From: Cryptomeria japonica
Taxonomy: Eukaryota; Streptophyta; Pinopsida; Cupressales; Cupressaceae
Reading direction: 5' to 3'
Length of the DNA: 64,000 nucleotides
NCBI RefSeq assembly: GCF_030272615.1
Contig: NC_081409.1
Location: forward strand, 20,710,260 to 20,774,259
The position numbers and the translations under genes are program-made. Below are positions 1 to 10,300 of the stretch, piece after piece; the stretch's first letter is position 1, and each line of letters opens with the position of its first letter. The notes below the pieces were generated by a model. It was not told where the DNA came from, ran no database searches, and worked only from the letters and a program-made list of their open reading frames with translations.

Positions 1-487
1 TGATCGAATTGGGTTTATATAAGAGGTTAAAGGCCTCTGGTATTGAGATTAATAGAGACTGTAATTAGGCATGGTAGATGCTATCACTGGCAGTTCATTC
101 TTCTAGATTGTTATCCAATTATCTTGAGGTGGTTATAACCTCTCTGTAGTCAGTGAGACTCCTTTGTAATGAGCAGTATGCTCTAGGTAGTGTGCCTTCC
201 TGCATGTGCAGGCCCCTTATTATATCACATAGTTTTTGTAGAAGTATCATCTGACTGTGGGTAGGCTTCCCACTGTGGTTTTTCCCTTTACCGGGTTTTC
301 CATGTACAAATCGTGGTGTTATGTGGTATGGTTGCATTGTGTTAATTCTTTGTTTCATTCTTAAGTTTTATTAATTACCGGTATCTGTTTATGTGCTCCG
401 GTTAAAGGTTATAAAGTGGTTTGATTAATATAATTTGTTGACAACTGACTCACTCCCCCTCTCAGTTGTCCACTGGTTATTCTAACA
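1..487 (+). repeat. Copia LTR, 3' part (D family), cut by the window edge
   Basis: The sequence matches, in the opposite orientation, the U3-R-U5 part of the element D LTRs (17665-18926 and 46129-47366). Shared blocks are the 'gagcagtatgctctagg' segment, the GTGGG...CCCAC block followed by TTTTTCCC...GGGTTTTCC (257-306), and an end reading CTCTCAGTTG...CTAACA. No primer binding site follows the CA end, so this is a 3' LTR or a solo LTR, not a 5' LTR. The small minus-strand open frame across 119-358 has no coding character. Confidence 0.8.
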
Positions 488-882
488 GATTCAATATGAT
501 TTTCAGGGGTTCACATGAAGATTTAAGTTATGGATATCTGTGTTGTGGTTGGTTTTTCTGTTGTTCAGTGTTGCTAGAGTGTTCAATATTTTGATCTGCA
601 TTACTCTGCATTGTAATATCTTGTTTTGCATATTTGGAGGAATGTTTGGGACATTGATGTGTATCTTCAATTCAAGTGGTTCATGGTTTGGAGCTCTGCA
701 ATTTATTTTTCTAGGTTGACAATCGTTGCAGTTAGTGTTCTTGAAGTTCCATATGATGATGATGATGTGATTCTAGTAATTTGAGTTGTTGTAGATGTTG
801 CGATGGTAATTCATGATGCTTGTGGATATTTCTGGATCGTGTGCCTTTTGTGTTGATGGTCTGCATTGATCGTTGTGTGCGT
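488..882. other. Unassigned T/G-rich interval before element A
   Basis: I see no coding region. The interval lies between the end of a copia LTR and the start of element A. It was once contiguous with 6462 onward, because A is inserted here. It may be the U3 part of the LTR-like sequence that ends near 7234, but I cannot find its start. Confidence 0.4.
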
Positions 883-1668
883 TGTTGGCATTCTACACTA
901 TAGTGATAAATGATGGTGTTGTCATTGATGGCAACCTACCGACAACCTACTGGCAACCTACCGACAACCTACAGGAAGCCACCCAACATTCATATGGTAA
1001 ATCACTAACAAACACTTCACCGATAGTGGCAAGAATGTATACCAGCACCCTAGCTGATAGGAATAACTTTTTGTATTTATTTGTAAATATATTTTTGTAA
1101 AGCCGACATGGCATATTGTAATAGACTCATATATGTATGAGATCTTGTAAATCATTTACATAAGAAGTATGGATGTAGAAAAGTGATGAGTGAATATTAA
1201 GGTAGATTTTGTATAAGGTTATGGTTATAGTATGAGCTTAAACAAGTACTGAACCTGGCATAGAAGATGCTGAATTATAGCAGTGCATTATATTGGATTC
1301 TCATAATCCATTTTGTAAGTCAGTGAGACTTCCATTTGTAATTAAGCAGTGAGCTCTAGGCATTTGGCCTTCCTGCATGTGCAGGCACCACATTGTAAGT
1401 AATATCCATTCATTGGCCAGTGAGTGAATATTGTGGGTAACAAATCCCACCGAGGTTTTTCCCACACTGGGTTTCCTCATTAAAAATCTTGTGTTATGGT
1501 GTGTTTTCTATGATGTCTTTACTATTCATATTTACTGCATTAATTCTTGTTTACCGGTACACTATTTTGGAATGCAAAATACTTAATAAGGTTAAATATT
1601 CTATACACCGGTTAGATACCGATTCAGCCCCCCTCTCAGTATCTTTCAGACTATCATTAATCCTAACA
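883..1668 (+). repeat. Element A 5' LTR
   Basis: 786 bp, TG...CA ends. It carries a TATA-like ATATATG stretch near 1130, the conserved copia-LTR block at 1433-1479, two ACCGGT palindromes (1552 and 1607) and the C-run/CTCTCAGT end. Near the start a 'cctaccgacaa'-like unit occurs three times where the 3' LTR has one, an expansion or contraction after insertion. Confidence 0.92.
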
Positions 1669-1670
1669 AT

Positions 1671-1682
1671 TGGTATCAGAGC
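1671..1682 (+). other. Element A primer binding site
   Basis: TGGTATCAGAGC two bases after the 5' LTR is the standard copia minus-strand primer site, complementary to the 3' end of initiator-Met tRNA. The same signal occurs in B and G, and in degraded form in D and C. Confidence 0.93.
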
Positions 1683-1739
1683 TTGGTCCTCTATTTTCAA
1701 AAGCCGAACAACTTGAGGAAGATTCTGACACTGGTACAA

Positions 1740-2849
1740 ATGGAAAACTTGAGAAATCAATTAGAAGGAGCTCTTGTGGACTATGATGCATAGACGTTGA
1801 AGAATATCAAACTTGAAGATGATCTGAGGACTGCACAAGAATTCATTTAAGGACTTCAGGAGAATCTCACTATTGCTAGAAATAAAAGAAATGAACTTCA
1901 TGAGAAGATGCGGAGTGATGATGATGAAAAGGAAACTCTTAATGAGCTTGTAAACAAGACGAGGCAAGAAAACATGACTTTGAGGAATGAAATGCAAGAC
2001 ATGACTATGAGATTTTGTAAAGACAGTGAAGACGAAAAGAAGAATGAAGATGACTTGACTTGGAGACTCAATGATGCTAGAAATGAAAATCTAAGACTCA
2101 GTCATGAAAATGATATGTTGAAGACAGATTTGATTCACATGGAACATGATAAAACTGAACTTATGAGACAAAAGGAATTCTGGAAAATGAGTTGGCTACT
2201 GCAAATCAACACAAAGAGAAATTCAAGAAAAGTTCAGAAGAACTTGATGATATGCTGAAAAATCAAAAACCTAATGGAGACACTAATGGACTTGGATTTG
2301 AAGTTGGAGAAAGTTCCGGTATTGCAAACAATCATGATCACTAAACTAGTAAGACAACCTAATGCTTACAAATTTAATGGGAAATTATTTAACTATAACA
2401 AGTATGGTCATAGAGAAAATCAGTGTAGATCTAGAAACAATCAGAACATTAATGCACCCACCGATCAATGTTCCAAATGCAACAAAATTGGTCACAATTC
2501 AGAAAACTGCAGAATGAATGTAAGATGTTATGTTTGTGGAAGATTTGGGCACTTATCTAATCAATGCATAACACAAACCGGCATAGGGTATGGAAAGGCT
2601 ATTCAAAAGAATAATGTGACTTGTTATGCTTGTAACAAGATTGGACATATTGCAAAATTTTATAGAAGCAAGACTTCACCGACAAACAATAAAGGACCCA
2701 GTTTGAAAGGCAAAGAGAAGGATGATGAGGTAAAGCAAGAATTTTCAAGACAATGGATTAGAAAGAGAGATCAAAATGTTGATGAGACTATTCCTTCACC
2801 GGTAGAACAAAGTATTATTCCACCTACAGGAGACTCTTCATCCAATTGA
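1740..2849 (+). pseudogene. Element A gag-like ORF (coiled coil plus CCHC zinc knuckles), broken
   Basis: From the ATG at 1740 one frame runs about 370 codons, broken by TAG 1791, TAA 1848 and TGA 2256. The first ~145 codons are Glu/Lys/Asn-rich with coiled-coil spacing. Near 2170 the coding frame shifts; the shifted frame gives a Gly-Leu-Gly-Phe-like segment also present in the gag of element G. From about 2345 the first frame resumes with four CX2CX4HX4C-type knuckles: the first has lost both leading cysteines, the second and third are intact, and the fourth has lost its last cysteine. The product would be a nucleocapsid-like RNA-binding structural protein. It lacks the N-terminal domain typical of B and D Gag (KLDGTNY...), so it is a different Gag type. 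Dead as it stands. Confidence 0.8.
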
Positions 2850-3154
2850 AAAAGTAACCCTTGGGGGTATTGCAACAAGTTGAAAATCATGCAAGTTTAC
2901 CCTCGGTTGATGGTGAGAAGATGGACTTCTTCTCTACTGGCAGATGTGTTAAGTTTCACTTAACCGATGAGCATTTATTGCAGTTGTTGGAAGAAAAGAC
3001 ATTATAAATCATTGATTTTCCCTCTTTTTTAATTCATCGAGCATTCAAACTTTCAGAGAGCACAAAAATCCGAGCGAAGGCAGCCAAGGCGAAGAAGTGA
3101 AGTGATTTCTCTCAAGCACTCAAACCATTATCAGGCAGATTAAGGTATTTATCA
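2850..3154 (+). other. Spacer between the two ORFs of element A
   Basis: No ORF is supported. It may serve as leader for the second ORF. I see no clear splice sites or internal promoter. Confidence 0.5.
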
Positions 3155-5467
3155 ATGGCTTCCTCCTCTGCTCTGAAATTTATTGCAAACCCTACTTTTG
3201 TAGAAGTTGTGAAACTCCCTAGGCCCATTTTTTAAATCATTCCTGAGATAGTGAAACAAGATGATTACATAGGTTCTTTTTCAAAAATTCCAAAAGGAGT
3301 TGCTTATGCTGAAGACCCTAGAATCTATATTCATTGCCATATTGAGGAATCAGGTTCTAAGGAAGTATGGAAAATGTTTAGAACTGTTATCTATGATGAA
3401 AATAGAAATATAAAACCCGAACACAAGGTAATTGAGACTTTAGGTTTTGTGGAAATCTTGGACATCCCTGATTTTCTTAAGGAGGTAGTAAGGATTGTCC
3501 TTAGCAGAGTTCATGGAGAATTATTTTGGCTAGATTATGTTTGTAAAATCACCAGAGAAGCAATTAGGGCAGTGACAGGTTTACCCTCCACCGATAGCAG
3601 GCCAGATAAGACTAAGAAGGTTCCTAATAATACTATCATGACATTAATAGGAGCAACATATGATAGCAGATCCCTGAGAGTAAATGAAGTCAAAGATGAG
3701 AGTGTCAGATTTATAAGCATGATCCTAGGATATAAAACCACACATGCAAACCGACTTAACTCAGTTTCCAATCTTTGGATTAAAAGTGCCTATGATATGG
3801 TGAATAATGATGCAAAAATAGATGTATGTGAGTGGTTAAAGGATGAGTTGATAGACAAATTGAAAAAGATCAAAGGTGATAAGAAAGGAAAATTTCATTT
3901 TGGCAATATTCTTGTATGTCTTATGTTGTACTTCACAAAAGAAGTTCTTGGTATTGGAAAGAAAGACTTTGGATATGATATATCGGTAGGAAAACAACTA
4001 CTAGAAATCTTCATCGGTATGGGCACAGACAAAGAAAACAATATAACAAAGTACTTCAAAACCTTCAAAGCAAAAATGAAAACAAGAGAGAGACTGCCAC
4101 AAAGTATTGTAGACAAATATGAAAAAGAAATATGTTTTATAATTAAAATGGATGAAATATGGATGGAGCCAGTTCTTCCTAGAACTGTATGGGTAACAGA
4201 AATGGGGTATGAGGTAGATGTAAATATCATTAATCCTAATAATATGAACATTGATACTCAGGAAGTAAACATTGTAGTGGATAAGGATAACACAAAGGTA
4301 AAGAAAGATATTGCTACTGAGCAACCGACAAAACATATTAAGGTTGAAACACAAACAAGGAAAGCAGAGAAAACAGAGCATTTAGTGGAACCCTTGGACA
4401 ATGGAATAGTTACTGGTAATACTGATGCAAGCACAGAGAAACCCACAAAGATACCGACAACAGATAGTATAGAGAAACCAACTGAGAAACCGACTGATTC
4501 ATAGGTACACATTGAGGTAGTGCAACTGAAAAGCACTGAGAAACCAAAACCATTGCTAGTAGAAATGCAAATACAGACTGATCAACAAGAGGTCAATACA
4601 AGCAAATTGGTTACTCCCACTGGAAGCACTGAGATTGTAAAGGTAGTTGGTCAGACATCTGGTACTTCACTAGCCGAATTTAGACCTACTAATGTGACTG
4701 AAGTACTTTTGGATTCAATAAAGAAAATAATAGATTGTAATGCATTGGCCTATAAAGCGATTGATGATACTATACCCATTCTTAAGATGATTGCACCCAA
4801 ATGCAATGTAGATAATGTAAAGGATTCTTTAAGTTAGTTAGACACATTCTCTAAATATATTGTTGGTAATATATTGATAGTTGATCAAATAAATGAGGAA
4901 ACATTAAAGGAGAAAATGGAAAAGGAAAAAGGAAAATTCTTTGAGGAAACAATAAACAAGTGCACAAAACACATCAATACACTTTTACCGGAACTGAATA
5001 CAACAATTTTGGAGTATAAAGAACTGTACAGAGATACTTGCAAGACAAATCTGTTAATAGTGGACATTGATAAGGAAATAAGCAAAGTTCAAAAGGAGAT
5101 AAATGATATAGCTGATAATATTATTTGTTCATTTGAACCTATATCAATTATTGAACAAGAAATTGTTGGATTTGAGGAAAAATTGGATAAGTTAGAGAAA
5201 GAGAAAGAAAGGATCAAGGCAAAAGTCAGAGAGCTTAAGCACAAACTCAATCCTAAGTTAGACAACCTTATCTCACTGAGGAAAGAAATCTTTGAGGTAT
5301 TAATTCAAGTTCAAAGGTCACCGGAGGAACATATGCATCATCTCACCGGTACAATCCAGAGAACTAAGGCAACTATGAAGGACAACAACATATTTATACA
5401 AAGCTTAAACTTGGTATTAGCAGACATATTCCAGGTTGTAACCAACTGGTTACAAAGTTCAAGTTGA
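3155..5467 (+). pseudogene. Element A second ORF, about 770 codons, unknown family, three nonsense codons
   Basis: The ATG at 3155 (context ATCAATGGCT) opens one frame that continues to TGA 5465, broken only by TAA 3233, TAG 4502 and TAG 4835. Each stop is one C-to-T step from a Gln codon, as expected of methylated decaying DNA. Codons ~1-350 look globular (motifs such as ITREAIRAVTGLP and GNILVCLMLYFTKEVLGIG). Codons ~360-460 are a Thr/Glu/Lys/Pro-rich linker with repeated 'EKPT'. The C-terminal ~200 codons (from 4874) form a strong Lys/Glu coiled coil. No protease, integrase, RT or RNase H motif is visible. The globular part faintly recalls plant transposon-associated or plant-mobile-domain proteins, which I cannot confirm. 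Its place between gag and the polypurine tract suggests an acquired gene carried by the element. Confidence 0.75.
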
Positions 5468-5514
5468 AATTATGCACTCATTTGACAATTTTTGACAACC
5501 TTTGTCATTGATGT

Positions 5515-5525
5515 CAAAGGGGGAG
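5515..5525 (+). other. Upstream polypurine-tract copy, element A
   Basis: CAAAGGGGGAG, preceded by 'cattgatgt', about 150 bp before the polypurine tract that abuts the LTR (5663). The same doubled arrangement occurs in B (55342 and 55520) and D (19095-19108 and 18927-18940, minus strand). Confidence 0.6.
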
Positions 5526-5662
5526 TAGTGGGATAGAGAAAAATGGTTATCAAAGGAGATCATCTGCTCAGGGGGAGCACACATTTTTTGTAACTTTTTA
5601 ATTTGGACTTCATTTTTGGAAACAGATTTTTGGATTTTTCTCATGAGTGTTGCCATCAATGC

Positions 5663-5675
5663 CAAAGGGGGAGAT
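5663..5675 (+). other. Element A polypurine tract
   Basis: CAAAGGGGGAGA directly before the 3' LTR start TGTTGG. This purine run resists RNase H and primes plus-strand synthesis in LTR retroelements. The preceding 200 bp are non-coding. Confidence 0.88.
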
Positions 5676-6456
5676 TGTTGGCATTCTACACTCTAGTGAG
5701 AAATGATGGTGTTGTCATTGATGGCAACCTACTAGAAACCTACAGGAAGCCACCCAACATTCATATAATAAATTACCGGCAGACACCGACACCAGCAGAC
5801 ACTTCACCGACAACGGCAAGAATGTATACCGACACCCTAGCCGACAAGAACAACTTTTTGTATTTAATTATAAATATATTTTTGTAAAGACGACATGTCA
5901 TATTGTAATAGACTCATATATGTATGAGATCATGTAAATCATTTACATAAGAATTATGGATGTAGAAAAGTGATGAGCGAATATTAAGGCAGATTTTGTA
6001 TAAGGTTATGGTTATAGTATGAGCTTAAACTGGTACTGAACCTAGCATAGCAGATGCTGAATTGTAGCAGTACATTATATTGGATTCTCATAATCCATTT
6101 TGTAAGTCAGTGAGACTTCCATTTGTAATTGAGCAGTGAGCTCTAGGCAGTTGGCCTTACTGCATGTGTAAGCACCACATTGTAAGTAATATCCATTCAT
6201 TGGCCAGTGAGTGAATATTGTGGGTCACAAATCCCACCGAGGTTTTTCCCACACCGGGTTTCCTTGTTAAAAATATTGTGTTATGGTATGCTTTCTATGT
6301 TGTCTTTACTGTTCATATTTATTGCATTAATTCTTGTTTACCGATACACTGTTTTGGAATGCAAAATACTTAATAAGGTTAAATATTTTGTACACCGGTT
6401 AGATACTGATTCACCCCCCCCTCTCAGTATCTTTGGGACTATCATTAATCCTAACA
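5676..6456 (+). repeat. Element A 3' LTR
   Basis: 781 bp copy of the 5' LTR with scattered substitutions and a few indels. It ends CCTAACA and is followed by the target duplication. It contains the conserved LTR block at 6220-6265, ACCGGT at 6394 and an 8-C run near the end. Confidence 0.92.
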
Positions 6457-6461
6457 TGTGT

Positions 6462-7234
6462 GATTGATGATTTTCTCATGTGTGTTAGTGTTCTTCATTA
6501 TTTTGGCTGACCAGATGATTATCGCATGTTGTGGATGTTCGATTCATAATTCTTGGAGGTGTTTCATATTTGAGGCGTATGATATGGGTCTGTGCTATGT
6601 CTTGGCCAACATTGCTTGGTCCGCATTTGATTTGTAGCATGTGTCGTTATATTTTTGTAATTAGGTGAAGTGTGTTGAGTTGACCTTGATGAGGTTGATG
6701 TCATGTATAAATTAATATAATATCTTTGTAATTATGTAATTGTATGGATGAGAATCAAAATGTATGTGCACTGAATGTATACATCTTTCAGAGGTAGAGA
6801 AGTGTGAGAAGAAGTAAGTTGTTATGTGCTTAACCGGAACTATAAACAGGCATAAGGAGATGTAATTTTTTAGTTCTTCATCTTCTGGATGTAATCTGAA
6901 TCTGTTTGTAAGACACTGAGTCTTCCCTAGGGTTGTAGCCCTTGTTGTTCTTGAGTAGTGAGCTCTAGGTAGTGTGCCTGAATACATGTGCATTCTCCTA
7001 GTTGTAATATTTCATATACTTCTAACATAGTATCATCATATTGTGGGTAGGTTCCCACCATGGCTTTTCCCTTGACTGAGTTTTCCACGTCAAAAATCTT
7101 GGTGTTATGTGTGTTCTTGATGTGTTGTTGATTCATGCTTTCATGCTTAATTATTAGATCTAAGAATAAGTTGAAATTTTGTAAGTTTGTGAGACAACTG
7201 ATTCACTCCCCTCTTAGTTGTTTGTCGATTATCA
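6462..7234 (+). repeat. Copia-type LTR, 3' portion, hit by element A
   Basis: Shares with the other copia LTRs the 'gtagtgagctctaggtagtgtgcct' segment, the GTGGG...CCCACC and TTTTCCC...GAGTTTTCCACGT block (7043-7090), and an end with ACTGATTCACTCCCCTCTTAGTTG. Ends near ATCA at 7234 with no primer site after it, so a 3' or solo LTR. Its U3 probably extends back through 488-882, with A inserted in it. Left boundary not found. Confidence 0.6.
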
Positions 7235-7834
7235 AAGCTATTTCATCAAGGTCGGTCAAGAATATAACAAAAGTTAATGCCAACTAGAATACACATGTTA
7301 CCCACAATATTTAATCATGTCCCAAAACTATAAGCTCAAAAACAACTAATCAACGAAATGTGGATGACAAAACAAACTGTTCTATTCTAGAGGAACAAAG
7401 CAACTGATAGACTGAATTGTCGAACCATGTATCTCACCTTTCAGAGACCCAAAACACGTACAATATGGAGTGTAGGTACGTCTAATATACATGATCATAC
7501 TACCCAAGCCACAAATCCATATCTGCAATTATGGAGCAACACAGAGCAAACCATGATGGACAAAAACACCAAAATACCAGAAAAACAACAAAACAAGTCA
7601 ACAAAATTATGTTGACATCAATGACAACTAGTACTTAACACAACATTCTCCTTCATCAATGACAAGACTTCCAACACGTGCATGGTATGGTCCTGAAAAG
7701 TGACTTTTAAACAATGGTTTTTAGACATGCTTATTGAAAATCAATTTGTATCATCTAGGTATTGAAGTAAATTACATATTTGGAAACTAGACTATAAGTA
7801 CTATGTATTTCATATTAGTGAAATGTTTTCAAAT
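7235..7834. other. Intergenic, nothing recognised
   Basis: A/T-rich. The 62-codon frame at 7427-7615 has no recognisable content. No repeats or RNA gene seen. Confidence 0.5.
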
Positions 7835-8316
7835 TGTTGGTGTAAATAATTATTCATCATGGATATTATTACACCTTACTTAAGTTTACTTAAGAAATAC
7901 ATTTCATAGTAGTTTGGGTATGAGACACTTGGGTGTTTGTGCCACATTGGGATAGTGTGTGTAGGAGAAATTCCACCTTTTATGGCGTTGATCTTGTTAC
8001 TACTCTATCATATCCACTTATTGTGGAGTGATAATTCCACCTTCGGTGGGTGATCCACCTCATGTGGAATATTTTATTGTTTCTCCTATCTACCACACCT
8101 ATTTTCTACCTACCCTTGTTTCTTATTGAGCCACATGCCATGTTTGTGTGCTCACATATCCATATTGCCTTGCCTATATATGCAGGCTCATATTCATTGT
8201 ATGAACAACAATGTTTTTTTATCTATTGATGAGAATACAGTTTATTCTTGTCCTATATTTTGTCTCTCTATTTTGTACATTTCATTGAGCTCTTGATCTT
8301 GGCAAAATCTCACACA
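7835..8316 (+). repeat. Possible solo LTR
   Basis: Begins TGTTGGTGTAAATAA and ends CTCACACA. It carries a TATA box (CCTATATATGCAGG near 8175) followed about 70 bp on by a T-rich polyadenylation-like region, a typical U3-R-U5 layout. Flanks CAAAT and GATCC do not form a target duplication, and no internal element sequence follows. An unrelated promoter-like repeat is possible. Confidence 0.45.
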
Positions 8317-8751
8317 GATCCAATCTTTAAGTGCTTCAAATTTTTAGATCAATTGTGAAAAATTCTGAAAATCTGGAAAAGTACTTCTACTTTTTGGCCA
8401 AAATGTGGATTCAACTTCTTGCACCTACCCAAAAGTAAGTTGTTTGATAATGGTGTTAACCCTAGTTTACGAGAAGAAACTCCTTTGAGTGTGAATAGAT
8501 TTGAGCACAATGATGAATAGATACATTTCAATATAAGAAGATATATTCCTAAAATAAATGAAGGATAATGACATTACACAATAAAGAGTATTACCAACAA
8601 TTCGAAATCCATTGTCATGGTCATAGATGATTTAGCAATAAAGCACCAACTTGTGAGCTTCAACTATTGCAACAAAAAGATAATGATAGCCAAAAGAATT
8701 TTCTTGAAGATTGCAATGGTGGTTATAGAGATTTTGACAGAGTTTCCCAAT

Positions 8752-8787
<36 letters not shown>

Positions 8788-10200
8788 TTGCAAGTGATAT
8801 CGTTAAACAATGCCCATAAAATTAGTAAGAAGGGGAGTTTTGTTAGCTTGAATAAGAGGGAAGAGGAATTATGTTCTCATTTGGGCATTATTACATGCGT
8901 CATAAGCAATCCACATGAAAAGTGCACCTTTGAAATTTGAGAATTTATTAGATTTTAGAGTGTCGCATAAACATTTGTACGTAGTGCTACTAGCGCTACT
9001 ATCCAAAAGAATTTTGATAAAATTAAGCATGCGAGTTGCTAATACCTCATGCTTGTTAATTGGAAAATAAAAACTTTTCATATACAAATATAATTTTTTT
9101 ATCATTTATTTTCAAATCCAAGTGAGTTCATATTGTAAGTATTGAATTTCACAATCAACATAATATTTTCTATTCCTTGTCTTGCTATTTTGATGATATA
9201 TTACAAAATAGAAATTTTCAATTCTTGTGCGTAGACTACCTAATTGTTTCACTTGACTATTTCTCAAACTTCTTGATTTTTGTATTCTATCCCTTTTATT
9301 TTATGTACAAAAGACATTCACATAAAAATGAACCCTTATACAATTACAACAGTATCCTTCCATAAAATTAGTCCTTGCTCCTACAAAAAATTTATGCTTA
9401 TTTATCTTCTTATGCCTCCGTTAACAACTCATTTAAAATAGATTCTTTGTTTGAACAAGAGGAAAGAGGAATTACTTTCTCATTCGATGTGTCATGACAT
9501 GTGTCATAAACAATGCACACAAAAAATACACTTTTGAAATTTGAAGATTTATTAGATTTTTTATTCCCTTTTATCTATTTTGAAAAAAAAATTCAATTCT
9601 TTTTTGGACTACTTGATTGTTTCACTTCACTATTTATCAAATTTGTTAATTTGGTATTCTCTTTTATTTACTAACTTCTTCATGCTTCCATAGAATATTT
9701 CCTTTAAATATTCAAATCTTCTAACATAATCTAATTTCCAACTTCTCTCATTTTGAAAAGCAAGTCATAGTCTATTATTATTATTTAATCTAGTGAAGAA
9801 AGGAATCTAATTATGTAGAATATTAAAACATTCAATTTAGAAAAACAAAGAAATATTAAAAAAAAATGTAGTGTCAATTGTTCTCTCTTGTGACTGCTTT
9901 GCATATTTTTGAATGAACAATTCTAACTTAATTTTATTTTCAATAATTAATAATTCTAAATATTTTTTTAATAATTTAATTTTTTATTAAATAAATACTT
10001 CAGTTTCCAACATTTCAAATATCAGAAAATAACAATAAATCACACAAATCCTCAGTTAAGGGGCTATGAGGTGTCAACACTAGAAGAAATACTTTGTCCT
10101 CTGGCTTGAACAACGTGTGAAAGGTTGTCTCCTCTGGAAGGTTGCTTGATACTTTGTTTCCTTCTGTCAATTAAAGGGCCTGCTGTCCTTCCACCTTTAT
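8317..10200. other. Intergenic DNA with a (GA)n tract and a diverged duplication
   Basis: No gene supported. An (AG)n tract fills 8754-8783. A block at about 8850-9310 recurs, diverged, at about 9455-9680: both copies hold a 'gaggaatta...tctcattyg' segment, a 'catgtgtcataa' segment, 'tttgaaatttga' plus 'atttattagatttt', and later a 'ttgtttcactt' segment. The rest is A/T-rich. Confidence 0.5.
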
Positions 10201-10233
10201 TCCCTCTTCTATCTATATATGATTCTGTTTCGT

Positions 10234-10240
10234 TATAAAA
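10234..10240 (+). promoter_or_regulatory. TATA box of the DUF1218 gene
   Basis: TATAAAA lies 61 bp before the ATG at 10301. A weaker CTATATAT lies 20 bp further upstream. The transcription start would fall near 10265-10270, leaving a short 5' UTR. Inferred from sequence only. Confidence 0.55.
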
Positions 10241-10300
10241 GTACTCAATTCCTACAGGCGGTGGTAAGGCATCACTCAGAGAGCAGAATTGCAGCCAAAG

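Larger units (their letters stand above)
883..6456 (+). mobile_element. Element A: complete non-autonomous LTR retrotransposon with an extra ORF
   Basis: Two LTRs begin TGTTGGCATTC and end CCTAACA (883-1668 and 5676-6456). An initiator-Met-type primer site lies at 1671 and a polypurine tract at 5663. Flanking bases are TGCGT (878-882) and TGTGT (6457-6461), a 5-bp target duplication with one CpG-to-TpG change. Signals and LTR layout are those of Ty1/copia elements B and D. Inside there is a Gag-like ORF and a long unrecognised ORF, with no protease, integrase, reverse transcriptase or RNase H. It would therefore need enzymes from another element. LTR differences include copy number of a short repeat near 936-975, so the insertion is not very recent. 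Confidence 0.92.

Noticed and set aside
119-358. 79-codon minus-strand frame
   Set aside because: Lies within an LTR, with no protein similarity and no start context.
3895-4536. Three overlapping minus-strand frames opposite element A's second ORF
   Set aside because: Hydrophobic shadows of a Lys/Glu-rich sense ORF.
7830-8341. CAAAT repeat as a target duplication of the possible solo LTR
   Set aside because: The second CAAAT (8337) would require an LTR end of GCTT rather than CA.
8617-8940. 107-codon frame with Arg-Glu repeats
   Set aside because: Caused by the (GA)n tract; nothing recognisable around it.
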